Shown piece after piece: positions 27,316 to 35,637 of a stretch of DNA of 64,000 nucleotides. Origin of the DNA: Vibrio zhugei. GTDB taxonomy: Bacteria; Pseudomonadota; Gammaproteobacteria; Enterobacterales; Vibrionaceae. Below the pieces are notes generated by a model. The model saw only the letters and a list, made by a program, of their open reading frames with translations. It was not told where the DNA came from and ran no database searches. The stretch is from positions 1,736,001-1,800,000 of the forward strand of contig NZ_CP033078.1 in the NCBI RefSeq assembly GCF_003716875.1, in the 5' to 3' direction. Position numbers and translations under genes: made by a program. Position 1 is the first letter of the stretch. Every line of letters begins with the position of its first letter.

Positions 27316-27858
27316 TTACTTTATCTCATGAATCTTAGCCGTTAAAATATGATCTTCCCACTGCCCCGCTATCTTTAAATAACGCTTAGCATAGCCTTCT
27401 CGTTCAAACCCCAACTTTTGTAAGACCCGCTCACTGGCGATATTATTCGGCATGTAATTAGACATAATACGATGCAAGCCCACCTGCTCAAACATATACT
27501 GCGTCGTCACACGGACAATTTCGGTCATATATCCTTGATTAAGGTACTGACGATCCAACGAATACCCCATCAAACACGCTTGAAAAGCGCCTCGAATCAA
27601 CCCTGTAAAGTTACATACGCCAATGATTTGATGCGGATCATCGTGATGAAACGCCACAAACCGAAACTCCTGCTCCAGTTCAAACGCTAATACGTTTTGC
27701 TCCGCCACATTTTGCCAAAATACCAGCGTGTAGTAATCCTCAGCACGCACAGGCTCCCATGGGGATAAATGGTCACGATTATTCTGGTAATACTCTGCTA
27801 TCGCTTGTGCATATTGCGGCCGCAATAGGTCAATCTTAGTACGTGATGTTTTTAGCAC
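27316..27858 (-). CDS. rimJ: RimJ-like N-acetyltransferase
   Basis: From the GTG at 27858 the protein is 180 residues and matches GNAT acetyltransferases of the RimJ/RimL group: SPWEPVRAEDYY, IIGVCNFTGLIRGAFQACLMGY, then HRIMSNYMPNNIASERVLQKLGFEREGYAKRYLKI. RimJ acetylates the N-terminus of ribosomal protein S5 in E. coli. I chose GTG because AGGAAAGGA lies directly upstream. The ATG at 27900 has no ribosome site. Assignment to RimJ and not another RimL-type enzyme is from motif similarity. Confidence 0.82.
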   Translation of the reverse strand: MLKTSRTKIDLLRPQYAQAIAEYYQNNRDHLSPWEPVRAEDYYTLVFWQNVAEQNVLAFELEQEFRFVAFHHDDPHQIIGVCNFTGLIRGAFQACLMGYSLDRQYLNQGYMTEIVRVTTQYMFEQVGLHRIMSNYMPNNIASERVLQKLGFEREGYAKRYLKIAGQWEDHILTAKIHEIK

Positions 27859-27907
27859 TTTTCCTTTCCTTGTCAGTAACTTAAGACACCATTTTATCAT
27901 ATAAACG

Positions 27908-27944
27908 AAAAAGCCCTGAACACTCTAAGAGTGTTCAGGGCTTT
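27908..27944 (-). terminator. tRNA-Arg terminator
   Basis: A 16-bp perfect stem (AAAGCCCTGAACACTC / GAGTGTTCAGGGCTTT) with a 3-base loop is followed by TTTTT on the minus strand, just past the tRNA 3' end. Confidence 0.9.
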
Positions 27945-27950
27945 AAAATA

Positions 27951-28027
27951 TGGTACGCCCTACAGGATTCGAACCTGTGACCACCTGCTTAGAAGGCAGG
28001 TGCTCTATCCAACTGAGCTAAGGGCGC
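27951..28027 (-). tRNA. tRNA-Arg (anticodon UCU)
   Basis: The 77-base gene folds as a cloverleaf. The acceptor GCGCCCT pairs with AGGGCGT, the D arm contains AGCTCAGTTGGATAGAGC, the anticodon stem CCTGC/GCAGG carries CTTCTAA, and the T arm carries GGTTCGAATCC. An encoded CCA ends it. The first acceptor pair is G1-U72, not the usual G-C. It reads AGA (and AGG by wobble). It is a single tRNA with its own promoter and terminator, and no integrated element follows it. Confidence 0.97.
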
Positions 28028-28041
28028 GTTACAGGGAAAGG

Positions 28042-28069
28042 ATTATACGAGTTAGCACGTGTAAATCAA
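28042..28069 (-). promoter_or_regulatory. tRNA-Arg promoter
   Basis: The minus strand has TTGATT (28064-28069), a 16-base spacer and a perfect TATAAT (28042-28047), placing the start a few bases before the mature tRNA. Confidence 0.75.
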
Positions 28070-28143
28070 TGAATTTATCGATGAAATTGGTTTAGGTGTC
28101 TAAAAAGTTATCAACCATGAAATAATCGCTCAAAAACCCTTCT

Positions 28144-28159
28144 TAGCAAACGTTTGCTT
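28144..28159. promoter_or_regulatory. PurR-like operator upstream of folD
   Basis: TAGCAAACGTTTGCTT contains the 14-base perfect palindrome AGCAAACGTTTGCT. This fits the PurR box (core GCAAACGTTTGC) and lies 74 bases before the folD ATG, overlapping a possible -35 (TTGCTT). PurR represses purine and one-carbon genes when hypoxanthine or guanine is bound. Confidence 0.65.
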
Positions 28160-28232
28160 GTGGATGTTCATGTCGTAATCTGCGACAATACCCCGAAAAA
28201 TTTTCACGCATAATTAAGTGTTAAGGAAAGTC

Positions 28233-29093
28233 ATGACTGCCGTAAAAATAGATGGAAAGCACATATCGCAAACTGTGCGTTCTGAAGTAGCTGAACGTGT
28301 ACAAGAGCGCCTTGATAAAGGGTTACGTGCCCCTGGCCTTGCTGTGGTACTCGTCGGTGAAGATCCAGCATCACAGGTTTATGTCGGTAGTAAACGCCGC
28401 GCGTGTGAAGAAGTCGGTTTCATTTCTAAGTCGTACGATCTGCCAGCGACGACGACAGAAAACGACATTATCCAATTGGTCGATGAACTTAATCAAGATC
28501 CAGACATCGATGGCATTCTCGTACAACTGCCGTTGCCTGAAGGGATTGACTCAACGAAAATTTTAGAGCGTATTTCTCCGAAAAAAGACGTCGATGGCTT
28601 TCATCCCTACAACGTCGGTCGGCTATGTCAGCGCATACCAAAACTGCGCTCTTGCACCCCTAAAGGCATTATTACTCTACTCGAGCGCTATGACATTGAG
28701 CTAAAAGGGAAACACGCTGTTATTGTTGGCGCATCCAACATCGTTGGTCGTCCTATGACCTTAGAGCTCTTACTGGCAGGCTGCACCACCACCACCTGTC
28801 ATCGCTTTACTGACGACCTCGCGTATCACGTCAAACAAGCGGATATTCTTGTTGTGGCGGTTGGTAAACCCAATTTCATTCCCGGAGAATGGGTTAAAGA
28901 AGGCGCTGTCGTCATCGATGTGGGCATTAATCGTCTAGACACGGGCAAACTCATTGGCGATGTCGCGTTTGATGTCGCCCAGCAACGTGCTAGCTATATT
29001 ACGCCCGTTCCTGGGGGCGTTGGCCCAATGACGGTTGCAAGCTTGATAGAAAACACACTCATAGCCTGCGAAACCAACGAAGCTGAGCGTTAA
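28233..29093 (+). CDS. folD: Bifunctional methylene-THF dehydrogenase / methenyl-THF cyclohydrolase
   Basis: The 286-residue protein has the FolD motifs [13 protein letters not shown] (catalytic Lys), [10 protein letters not shown], the NADP site [13 protein letters not shown] and the C-terminal [11 protein letters not shown]. It interconverts methylene-, methenyl- and formyl-tetrahydrofolate in the cytoplasm, supplying one-carbon units for purines, thymidylate and fMet-tRNA. I chose the ATG at 28233 (AAGGA five to six bases upstream). The upstream GTG would add five non-conserved residues. A PurR-like box upstream fits a purine-linked role. Confidence 0.97.
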   Translation: MTAVKIDGKHISQTVRSEVAERVQERLDKGLRAPGLAVVLVGEDPASQVYVGSKRRACEEVGFISKSYDLPATTTENDIIQLVDELNQDPDIDGILVQLPLPEGIDSTKILERISPKKDVDGFHPYNVGRLCQRIPKLRSCTPKGIITLLERYDIELKGKHAVIVGASNIVGRPMTLELLLAGCTTTTCHRFTDDLAYHVKQADILVVAVGKPNFIPGEWVKEGAVVIDVGINRLDTGKLIGDVAFDVAQQRASYITPVPGGVGPMTVASLIENTLIACETNEAER

Positions 29094-29108
29094 GCTTCCA
29101 TCATCCAA

Positions 29109-29138
29109 TAAAAAAGCAGCACTGAGTGCTGCTTTTTT
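29109..29138. terminator. Bidirectional terminator, folD / lytic transglycosylase
   Basis: AAAAAGCAGCAC and GTGCTGCTTTTT form a 12-bp stem with a 3-base loop and T runs on both strands between convergent genes. Confidence 0.93.
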
Positions 29139-29178
29139 CTATAGCGCGACATGAATGCCGACCATTAAGCACGCGACA

Positions 29179-30150
29179 CTAAAAGACCATCGCATCGGCT
29201 AAGTGAGAGACCGCTAATGCAAAATAATATGAGCGGTTCCACTTCATCAAGACGTTGTAGTTGTTATACACCAAATACACACGCCCTTTTTCGTCATCTG
29301 GAACGATGAGCCACGCTTTGATGTCGTGTTTCAACGCCGGTAAAGCACGACCATCATAACGTGTGATACCAAGCTTATTCCATTCCGCTAAGTATTTTCC
29401 TTTCTCCGCATTACGTCCAGCCAAGCCAACATCAAACCCTTTCGGCAATTTCACTTGGCGTCCCCAAGTGCGATGTTCCTTCCAGCCAGATTGACTCAAG
29501 TAATTCGCGGTTGAGGCAAACACATCCGCTTTAGACTCCCAAATGTCTTTTTTGCCATCGCCATCCCCATCCGCGGCGAAGGATAAAAACGAACTTGGCA
29601 TAAACTGACATTGCCCCATTGCTCCCGCCCAAGAGCCTTTCATATGGCTAGCATCAATGTGACCTTGTTGTAAAATTTTCAATGCCGCCATGGTTTGATT
29701 GCGGAAAAACGCTTCGCGTCGACCATCGTACGCCATCGTTGATAACGCATCGATCACACTATAGCCACCGGTAAAGGTGCCAAAGTTACTCTCAACGCCC
29801 CACAGTGCGACGATAAAACGCGGTTGTACCCCATATTTCGCCCCAATGGCTTGCAGCTGAGGGTAGTATTTTTTATACAGTGCCTTCGCTTTCTCCACTT
29901 TCCATGTCGGAACCGCACGTGGAATGTATTCATCCAGAGTGAGCTTCTTCTCCGGTTGATTGCGATCGGCAACAACAGCTCTTGGTCGATATTTTACATC
30001 GCTGAACGCCTCTTTCAGAATTTTCTCTGAAATACCTTCTTGGCGAGCTTCTTGTTTTAAGCCTTCAACATATTTGTCAAAGCTCATATCCGCAGCGAGG
30101 ACGGGTGACGCCAATGTCACACCTAAAATAATAGAAAGTAACTTTCTCAA
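29179..30150 (-). CDS. MltB-family lytic murein transglycosylase
   Basis: The 323-residue protein begins with a signal peptide (to about residue 20, ...PVLAA) without a lipobox. It carries the SLT_2 domain with catalytic Glu120 in VALWGVESNFG, AMGQCQFMPSSFL and the DGDGDGKKDIW segment. It cleaves glycan strands with formation of 1,6-anhydromuramic ends in the periplasm. Unlike E. coli MltB it is not a lipoprotein, so it may be soluble. It follows ycgL by 33 bases and is probably co-transcribed with it. Confidence 0.92.
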   Translation of the reverse strand: MRKLLSIILGVTLASPVLAADMSFDKYVEGLKQEARQEGISEKILKEAFSDVKYRPRAVVADRNQPEKKLTLDEYIPRAVPTWKVEKAKALYKKYYPQLQAIGAKYGVQPRFIVALWGVESNFGTFTGGYSVIDALSTMAYDGRREAFFRNQTMAALKILQQGHIDASHMKGSWAGAMGQCQFMPSSFLSFAADGDGDGKKDIWESKADVFASTANYLSQSGWKEHRTWGRQVKLPKGFDVGLAGRNAEKGKYLAEWNKLGITRYDGRALPALKHDIKAWLIVPDDEKGRVYLVYNNYNVLMKWNRSYYFALAVSHLADAMVF

Positions 30151-30183
30151 GATCTCCTCCTTGAGCTTATCGCCTATAATGAC

Positions 30184-30474
30184 TTAATCGCTTGATGAAC
30201 CATCAAAGCGAGCTTTATCTTTCTTATATGTCTCTAATAAATTTTCGGGTGGTGGTGGTAATTGCAAAAAGAACCCTTTGTCATTGAGCGACGCTTTCAC
30301 ATGCTCAATATCAACGGTGGCTAATTGACGATCTTTCAAGTTGATTAACATGACAAACCTAGGTTTACCAAACATATCTAACAAGGTGTCAGGTACCTGT
30401 GAAAAATCATCTCGTTTCGGTAAGTATAAATACGCACCTTCTTTTTTAGCACTTTTATAGATAGAACAAAGCAT
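30184..30474 (-). CDS. ycgL: YcgL domain protein
   Basis: The 96-residue protein matches the YcgL family ([27 protein letters not shown]...MLINL...PPPPENLL). Its function is unknown. It is often found beside minCDE and rnd. Here it lies divergent from minC and upstream of a lytic transglycosylase. A terminator-like hairpin sits 19 bases upstream of its ATG. Confidence 0.9.
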   Translation of the reverse strand: MLCSIYKSAKKEGAYLYLPKRDDFSQVPDTLLDMFGKPRFVMLINLKDRQLATVDIEHVKASLNDKGFFLQLPPPPENLLETYKKDKARFDGSSSD

Positions 30475-30492
30475 GACAAACCTTCAAGTGTA

Positions 30493-30518
30493 AAAAACGC
30501 GGGATTTATCGCGTTTTT
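30493..30518. promoter_or_regulatory. Terminator-like hairpin in the ycgL leader
   Basis: AAAAACGCG and CGCGTTTTT pair around an 8-base loop with T runs on both strands. It lies between divergent genes, directly upstream of ycgL, where a terminator is not expected. It could attenuate ycgL or shield it from antisense transcription. Confidence 0.55.
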
Positions 30519-30546
30519 ATTTAGATAACGGTAAGTTTCCATAAAA

Positions 30547-30575
30547 TTGACAGCAAATCACTCAAAAGGTTGTAA
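30547..30575 (+). promoter_or_regulatory. Possible minC promoter
   Basis: A perfect TTGACA (30547-30552) is followed after 17 bases by TTGTAA (30570-30575), a weak -10, about 100 bases before the minC start. Confidence 0.4.
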
Positions 30576-30677
30576 GATAACTTGCTGTAGTTAGCCATGA
30601 AATATAACATGACACCCCTAGTCTCAGGCAACGCCCTTTCACAATTAAGCCATGAGTTTATCGAGGTCAAAGTAACA

Positions 30678-31343
30678 ATGTCCAATATACCTGACCTAAA
30701 AGGCAGTAGTTTTACTTTGTCAGTATTACACCTTTCTGACAATCAGGTCGCAAATTGCGTAGAATTTTTAAAACAGAAGGTGGATCAGGCGCCCGCATTT
30801 TTTGCCGGAGCCCCAGTGGTCATTAATATTGAAAAAGTTGGCGGGGAGATTGATTTTCCAAGCCTCAAACAAGGCATCTCTGATGCCGGGTTTATTCCTG
30901 TCGGTGTAACGGGTTGTGCCGATAAACGCACGCAAAATTTCGCCCGTGATGCGGGTTTTGCCGTTATGACAACAACCAACGCACCGAAAAATGTCCCAGC
31001 GGCATCACGAGCCCCAACGAAGGTGGTCGAGACCCCGATTCGTTCAGGGCAACAAGTGTACGCGAAAGACAGTGACTTAGTCATACTTAATCATGTTAGC
31101 CCAGGGGCAGAAGTGATTGCTGATGGGTCAATCCACATATATGGAACATTGCGAGGCCGTGCCATCGCAGGTGCCAGTGGACAAAAAAAAGCACGAATCA
31201 TATGTCAAGATTTACAAGCTGAACTGGTCTCTATTGCAGGGAACTATTGGCTCAGCGACCAAATTGAAAATGAGTTTTGGCAACAACGAGTGGTCCTCAA
31301 AATGCATGAAGATTCACTATACTTTGAATTGCTGACTCTATAA
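30678..31343 (+). CDS. minC: Septum site-determining protein MinC
   Basis: The 221-residue protein has the N-terminal FtsZ-inhibiting domain and a C-terminal beta-helix domain ([43 protein letters not shown]) that binds MinD. MinC blocks FtsZ ring formation away from mid-cell. I chose [15 protein letters not shown] at 30678 because Vibrio MinC begins there and a GAGGT ribosome site lies upstream. The longer frame from 30597 is not supported. It is the first gene of minCDE. Confidence 0.95.
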   Translation: MSNIPDLKGSSFTLSVLHLSDNQVANCVEFLKQKVDQAPAFFAGAPVVINIEKVGGEIDFPSLKQGISDAGFIPVGVTGCADKRTQNFARDAGFAVMTTTNAPKNVPAASRAPTKVVETPIRSGQQVYAKDSDLVILNHVSPGAEVIADGSIHIYGTLRGRAIAGASGQKKARIICQDLQAELVSIAGNYWLSDQIENEFWQQRVVLKMHEDSLYFELLTL

Positions 31344-31363
31344 GTTTGAAAGGAAAAAAGAAA

Positions 31364-32176
31364 ATGGCACGCATTATTGTCGTCACGTCAGGAAAAGGCG
31401 GTGTAGGTAAGACCACCTCTAGCGCAGCAATTGCTTCTGGTTTAGCGCTGAAAGGCAAGAAAACCGCGGTCATCGATTTCGATATTGGCCTGCGTAATCT
31501 AGATTTAATTATGGGCTGTGAACGCCGCGTAGTCTACGATTTTGTCAATGTGATTAACGGTGAGTCAACGTTAAATCAAGCGCTGATTAGAGATAAGCGC
31601 AATGAAAACTTGTACATTCTACCTGCATCACAAACACGTGATAAAGAAGCACTCACTGTGGATGGCGTGCAACGCATTCTTGATGAGTTAGCGGCAATGG
31701 AGTTTGACTTTGTCGTGTGTGACTCACCCGCAGGCATCGAGCAAGGCGCTCTTATGGCCTTGTATTTTGCGGACGAAGCGATTGTGACCACCAACCCTGA
31801 AGTGTCCTCTGTACGCGATTCAGATCGCATTCTGGGGATTCTTGATTCCAAATCTCGCCGAGCTGAACAAGGATTAGAGCCTGTTAAGCAACATTTATTG
31901 CTAACACGTTATAACCCAGCGCGTGTAACTCAAGGCGAAATGTTGAGTGTACAAGATGTCGAAGAGATTTTGCATATTCCGCTGTTGGGCGTTATTCCAG
32001 AGAGCCAAGCGGTTCTGAATGCATCGAATAAAGGGACACCGGTTATTTTCGACGAGCAGTCAGATGCAGGACAAGCTTACGATGATACTGTAAGCCGCTT
32101 ACTCGGAGAGGACATCGAATTCCGCTTCCTCACTGAGCCTAAGAAAGGAATTTTTAAACGACTGTTTGGGGGCTAA
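31364..32176 (+). CDS. minD: Septum site-determining ATPase MinD
   Basis: The 270-residue ParA/MinD ATPase has the deviant Walker A KGGVGKT at residues 11-17 (MARIIVVTSGKGGVGKTTS). It also has DFVVCDSPAGIE and a C-terminal amphipathic membrane-targeting helix (KKGIFKRLFGG). It recruits MinC to the membrane and oscillates with MinE. The ATG at 31364 follows AAGGAAAAA. It lies 20 bases after minC and six bases before minE. Confidence 0.97.
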   Translation: MARIIVVTSGKGGVGKTTSSAAIASGLALKGKKTAVIDFDIGLRNLDLIMGCERRVVYDFVNVINGESTLNQALIRDKRNENLYILPASQTRDKEALTVDGVQRILDELAAMEFDFVVCDSPAGIEQGALMALYFADEAIVTTNPEVSSVRDSDRILGILDSKSRRAEQGLEPVKQHLLLTRYNPARVTQGEMLSVQDVEEILHIPLLGVIPESQAVLNASNKGTPVIFDEQSDAGQAYDDTVSRLLGEDIEFRFLTEPKKGIFKRLFGG

Positions 32177-32182
32177 TGACAC

Positions 32183-32446
32183 ATGTCACTACTTGAATTT
32201 TTCCGTCCAACGAAAAAAACAACGGCAAGTCTGGCCAAAGAGCGCTTGCAGATTATCGTTGCAGAGCGTCGCAATGCCGACGAACCTGCACCGACCTATC
32301 TACCACAAATGAAAGAAGATATTCTTCAGGTCATTGCCAAGTATGTGGTCATCGATCCGAGTATGGTGGATTTGACCTTTGAACAAAAAGGTGACGACAT
32401 TTCTGTCTTAGAGCTGAATGTCAAATTGCCGGACGAAGACAAATAG
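32183..32446 (+). CDS. minE: Cell division topological specificity factor MinE
   Basis: The 87-residue protein has the N-terminal membrane helix MSLLEFF, the anti-MinCD segment with [12 protein letters not shown] and a C-terminal dimerisation domain. MinE stimulates MinD ATPase and drives pole-to-pole oscillation. It closes the minCDE operon and is followed by a strong terminator. Confidence 0.97.
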   Translation: MSLLEFFRPTKKTTASLAKERLQIIVAERRNADEPAPTYLPQMKEDILQVIAKYVVIDPSMVDLTFEQKGDDISVLELNVKLPDEDK

Positions 32447-32461
32447 CACGGTACTGAAACC

Positions 32462-32491
32462 AAAAAACCAGTCGCAAGCGACTGGTTTTTT
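32462..32491. terminator. Bidirectional terminator, minE / M3 peptidase
   Basis: AAAAACCAGTCGC and GCGACTGGTTTTT form a 13-bp stem with a 2-base loop and T runs on both strands between convergent genes. Confidence 0.92.
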
Positions 32492-32508
32492 ATTATTGAC
32501 CGGCATCA

Positions 32509-34362
32509 CTAGCAGCCATACTGCTCAGCAATATACGCTTCAAATTGCTCGCACATGGCTTCATTCGACACCACGTTCGATGCTAACTCGCGATCACCAT
32601 CCACCACACGAATGGTTGCATTAAGCGGTGCCACTGGCGCTTGCTGGCGAGACGCTAACCCTCGAATTTTGTCGAGCTGGTGTTGCCATTCTTCCTCAAC
32701 CGATGAGTTACACGCATCTGCCAAGTATTTTGCATTAAAGCCTTCCCCTGTCAGCGACTGAATCGTTTCATTGTGCGAGAGGAAATTGCCTTTCTGCCAA
32801 TAATACTTTGCTAACAATGGACCAATTTTCGGATTATCCGTCAAATAACCAAACTGTTCCAGAAAATAGGCTCGAGTCTGGTAGACGGCCATGTGTGCCA
32901 GCAAGTAGCCATGATAGGCACATGCCGATTCATCAGACAGTAAATGAGGCACAGACAACAATGGCCGCGGACTACAAGCTAGCCCTAAAATACGCTTTTC
33001 CGTTTCACGAGCAAGATCTGTAATGGTTTGCGGTGTGAGTTCATCCTCTCCGAGCTGGTATAGCGCACGCTCAAAATAAGGCACCACCAGAATGCTGCGC
33101 TCACCATAGGCTTCAAAAGGCTGACGAGCCGTGATCATCGCTTTAATGACATCATCGGGAACCGCTTGCCCTTGCTTATCTAACGCATAGGTTTTTAACC
33201 AGTCAGCATCAGTTAACAAGCTATCACAAAACATAGATTGCGTTTCTGCATAAGCCATCGATGTCGGTGCAAACTCTTGAGAGAAACAAGGCGCATTCAT
33301 CTTCACATTAGAGAAATGCGCCGCATGACCGCCTTCGTGAAATAAGGTATTAATACCATCATAACCACTGCCGACTTGGTCAGGCTTAGCATTACTGGTG
33401 AAGTTCACCTTAGCGGCAACCCACTCACCTTTGTCATAGAATGACGGGATGGGACCATGACAGAACCCATTCGGATACTTACCCTTGCGATCCAATAAAT
33501 CGAGCGTTAACTCGGCGCCAGAGTAATCAATGTTTAAACGACCAAACGACTCAACCCAACGTCTTAGCGATTGTGAGAATGGCACATACGGATCCAAGTC
33601 GCGCATCACATCCCCAGCAAATGAAAAGGTAAAGTTATGCCCATAAAGCGCAGCATCGCCTTTCTCATCGGCTAATATTTTTAAGCTTTGTAAGTTGGTT
33701 TCACGTGTTCGAGACTCAAAATCATCAAGAATCGCAAACAGCGCATCCGATGACATTTTTTCGCCTTTCTGCACCGAATAGTCGAAAAAGTTCGCGTATC
33801 CTAGAGTACGGGCAAATCGATTACGCAACTTAACTAACTCAATGAACCCGTTTTTAAGCAACCATTGCTCAAGATCCAACAACGCCTGATGGGCGCTTTG
33901 GCGTACCGCTTCATTATCATTCGTGCGTACCATCGCTCCCAGCGAGACTAATGAAGCCTCAACTTCGTTTCCTTGCGCATCTTGATAGGTCATCACATGC
34001 TGTTGCTTTTTCTCAAACAAGTCGGCTTCGAAACGGATTAACTCATCTTTGAGAGCTTGCGCTTGCTCCGATTCCAATGCGTGAGATTCAAACATTGCCA
34101 ACCAACCTTGCAAACCGACACGTGTTTGCTCGCGCTCTTGCTCATCAGCAATCGCATCAACCGCGGCTAATTGTTCTTTGACTGCGGTGATTTGCGAGCC
34201 CTGGCTTAGAAACTTAGTCCAATCCATCTGAGCTTGTGCTGCACCCTCATGGTCATCACTGATCCCCATGTAGGTATCCCAGAAAAAATCTTCTTTAATG
34301 CGGTGAGTGCTTAAATACCGTTGGTTAAGATCATTTAAATAGTCTGTCGCCGTCATAGTCAT
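32509..34362 (-). CDS. M3-family zinc metallopeptidase
   Basis: The 617-residue protein has the thermolysin-like zinc motif HEGGH at residues 342-346, with the downstream Glu expected in the SMAYAETQSMFCDSL helix. It is mostly helical, as in thimet oligopeptidase and PepF-like M3 enzymes, and has no signal peptide. Such enzymes degrade short peptides in the cytoplasm. It is not close enough to OpdA or Dcp to use those names. The first or third codon could be the start. Confidence 0.88.
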   Translation of the reverse strand: MTMTATDYLNDLNQRYLSTHRIKEDFFWDTYMGISDDHEGAAQAQMDWTKFLSQGSQITAVKEQLAAVDAIADEQEREQTRVGLQGWLAMFESHALESEQAQALKDELIRFEADLFEKKQQHVMTYQDAQGNEVEASLVSLGAMVRTNDNEAVRQSAHQALLDLEQWLLKNGFIELVKLRNRFARTLGYANFFDYSVQKGEKMSSDALFAILDDFESRTRETNLQSLKILADEKGDAALYGHNFTFSFAGDVMRDLDPYVPFSQSLRRWVESFGRLNIDYSGAELTLDLLDRKGKYPNGFCHGPIPSFYDKGEWVAAKVNFTSNAKPDQVGSGYDGINTLFHEGGHAAHFSNVKMNAPCFSQEFAPTSMAYAETQSMFCDSLLTDADWLKTYALDKQGQAVPDDVIKAMITARQPFEAYGERSILVVPYFERALYQLGEDELTPQTITDLARETEKRILGLACSPRPLLSVPHLLSDESACAYHGYLLAHMAVYQTRAYFLEQFGYLTDNPKIGPLLAKYYWQKGNFLSHNETIQSLTGEGFNAKYLADACNSSVEEEWQHQLDKIRGLASRQQAPVAPLNATIRVVDGDRELASNVVSNEAMCEQFEAYIAEQYGC

Positions 34363-34394
34363 ATTTTATCTAAACTCCATCTTTGACTCGCTAA

Positions 34395-34414
34395 GCCCCC
34401 CGAATTATGGGGGC
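34395..34414 (-). terminator. Weak hairpin after rnd
   Basis: GCCCCC and GGGGGC form a 6-bp GC stem with an 8-base loop eight bases after the rnd stop, without a T run. Confidence 0.35.
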
Positions 34415-34421
34415 AAGTTCG

Positions 34422-35540
34422 CTACGCGAGTTTTTTCATTAAGCGAGAACCAACTACTTGGCGTCGCCATCCCTGCATTACATCGGGTGTTTTTTCAGGA
34501 TCTTGGTTTCCTTTCCACACCCAGCTTAATAACTGATTAAGTTGCTTTTTAGAGGCCACAAATTCAGGTGCGAGACCGTGACTGTGAGCCGCCCCTTTCA
34601 CGGTATCTTTTAATTCTTTGAATAACTGCTTATACCCCGGATAATCGACTAGCGTTTCAATGGGTTCCGGGTATTCGTCTTCACTTAACTGCATCGCTTG
34701 TTTCACGATCATCGCCATTTTATTGCCATGACGACGTATCGCATGAGGATCCAACTCGGCCTCTTCCATTGCCTTTGGCGAGGTCAACTTTAACCGAGAA
34801 ATCGTCAGCAGTTCATTTTCACGAATGACAAAATTCAATGCTAAATCACGTTTGACCGCTTCTTGAAAGCGCCATGTCGCTAAAGGCTTTAAAATTGATA
34901 ATTCTTCTGGCGATAACTGCCAAGCGCCTTTGATATTCAGATATGCGAGCTCGGCATCTTGAGGGCGAGTACGCTTTTCACATTGCAGTTGTGATTCGGC
35001 TAAGGCGGCTTCCCACCAGCCGGCTTGCTGAACCCGTGCCAAGAGTTTTTCATAGATCGGCATAAGATAGAAAACATCGGCGGCCGCATAAGTTAACTGA
35101 CGTTCAGACAGTGGTCGAGCTAACCAATTGGTACGCGATTCACTTTTATCCAGCTCCACGCCCAGCAATTCGCTGGCCAGAGCGGCAAAACCAGTAGATA
35201 AACCATAGCCTAAGAATGCCGCCATAATTTGGCTATCGACCATAGGCGTTGGCACGCATTGAAATTGATTAAAAAAGACTTCAATGTCTTCACCACACGC
35301 ATGCAATACTTTGAGTACCGCCGTATCTTTCATTAAATGGATAAAAGGCGTCATATCATCAATCTCTAACGGATCAATCAACGACAAGCTTTCACCATCA
35401 TACAATTGAATCAATCCCAATTGCGGATAGTAAGTGCGAGTTCTTACAAACTCAGTATCCAGCATGACGACATCGGTTTCACGCGCCGCTAAACACACAC
35501 GTTCCAGATCGCTAAAGGTATTAATAATTCGGTAGTTCAC
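34422..35540 (-). CDS. rnd: Ribonuclease D
   Basis: The 372-residue protein has the DEDDy exonuclease site: Asp28 and Glu30 (MLDTEF), Asp85 (HACGEDIEVF), and Tyr151/Asp155 (TYAAADVFY). Two HRDC-type helical domains follow. RNase D trims the 3' ends of tRNA precursors. The start is GTG. E. coli rnd also uses a non-ATG start, so weak initiation seems conserved. It follows fadD, the order seen in E. coli. Confidence 0.96.
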   Translation of the reverse strand: MNYRIINTFSDLERVCLAARETDVVMLDTEFVRTRTYYPQLGLIQLYDGESLSLIDPLEIDDMTPFIHLMKDTAVLKVLHACGEDIEVFFNQFQCVPTPMVDSQIMAAFLGYGLSTGFAALASELLGVELDKSESRTNWLARPLSERQLTYAAADVFYLMPIYEKLLARVQQAGWWEAALAESQLQCEKRTRPQDAELAYLNIKGAWQLSPEELSILKPLATWRFQEAVKRDLALNFVIRENELLTISRLKLTSPKAMEEAELDPHAIRRHGNKMAMIVKQAMQLSEDEYPEPIETLVDYPGYKQLFKELKDTVKGAAHSHGLAPEFVASKKQLNQLLSWVWKGNQDPEKTPDVMQGWRRQVVGSRLMKKLA

Positions 35541-35580
35541 TCAAGGCTCACTTTGTTGATATGGAGTCTGGCAATGAAAT

Positions 35581-35605
35581 AATGCCGACAGATTATGTCG
35601 GCATT
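35581..35605 (-). terminator. fadD terminator
   Basis: AATGCCGACA and TGTCGGCATT form a 10-bp stem with a 5-base loop in the fadD-rnd gap, followed by ATTTC on the minus strand. It should reduce read-through into rnd. Confidence 0.65.
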
Positions 35606-35637
35606 GTAACATTATTTCGTCAGATGTCTTGGCGTCC

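Noticed and set aside
28028..28232. Integrated element attachment site next to tRNA-Arg
   Set aside because: No integrase, no repeated tRNA 3' end and no compositional break were seen.
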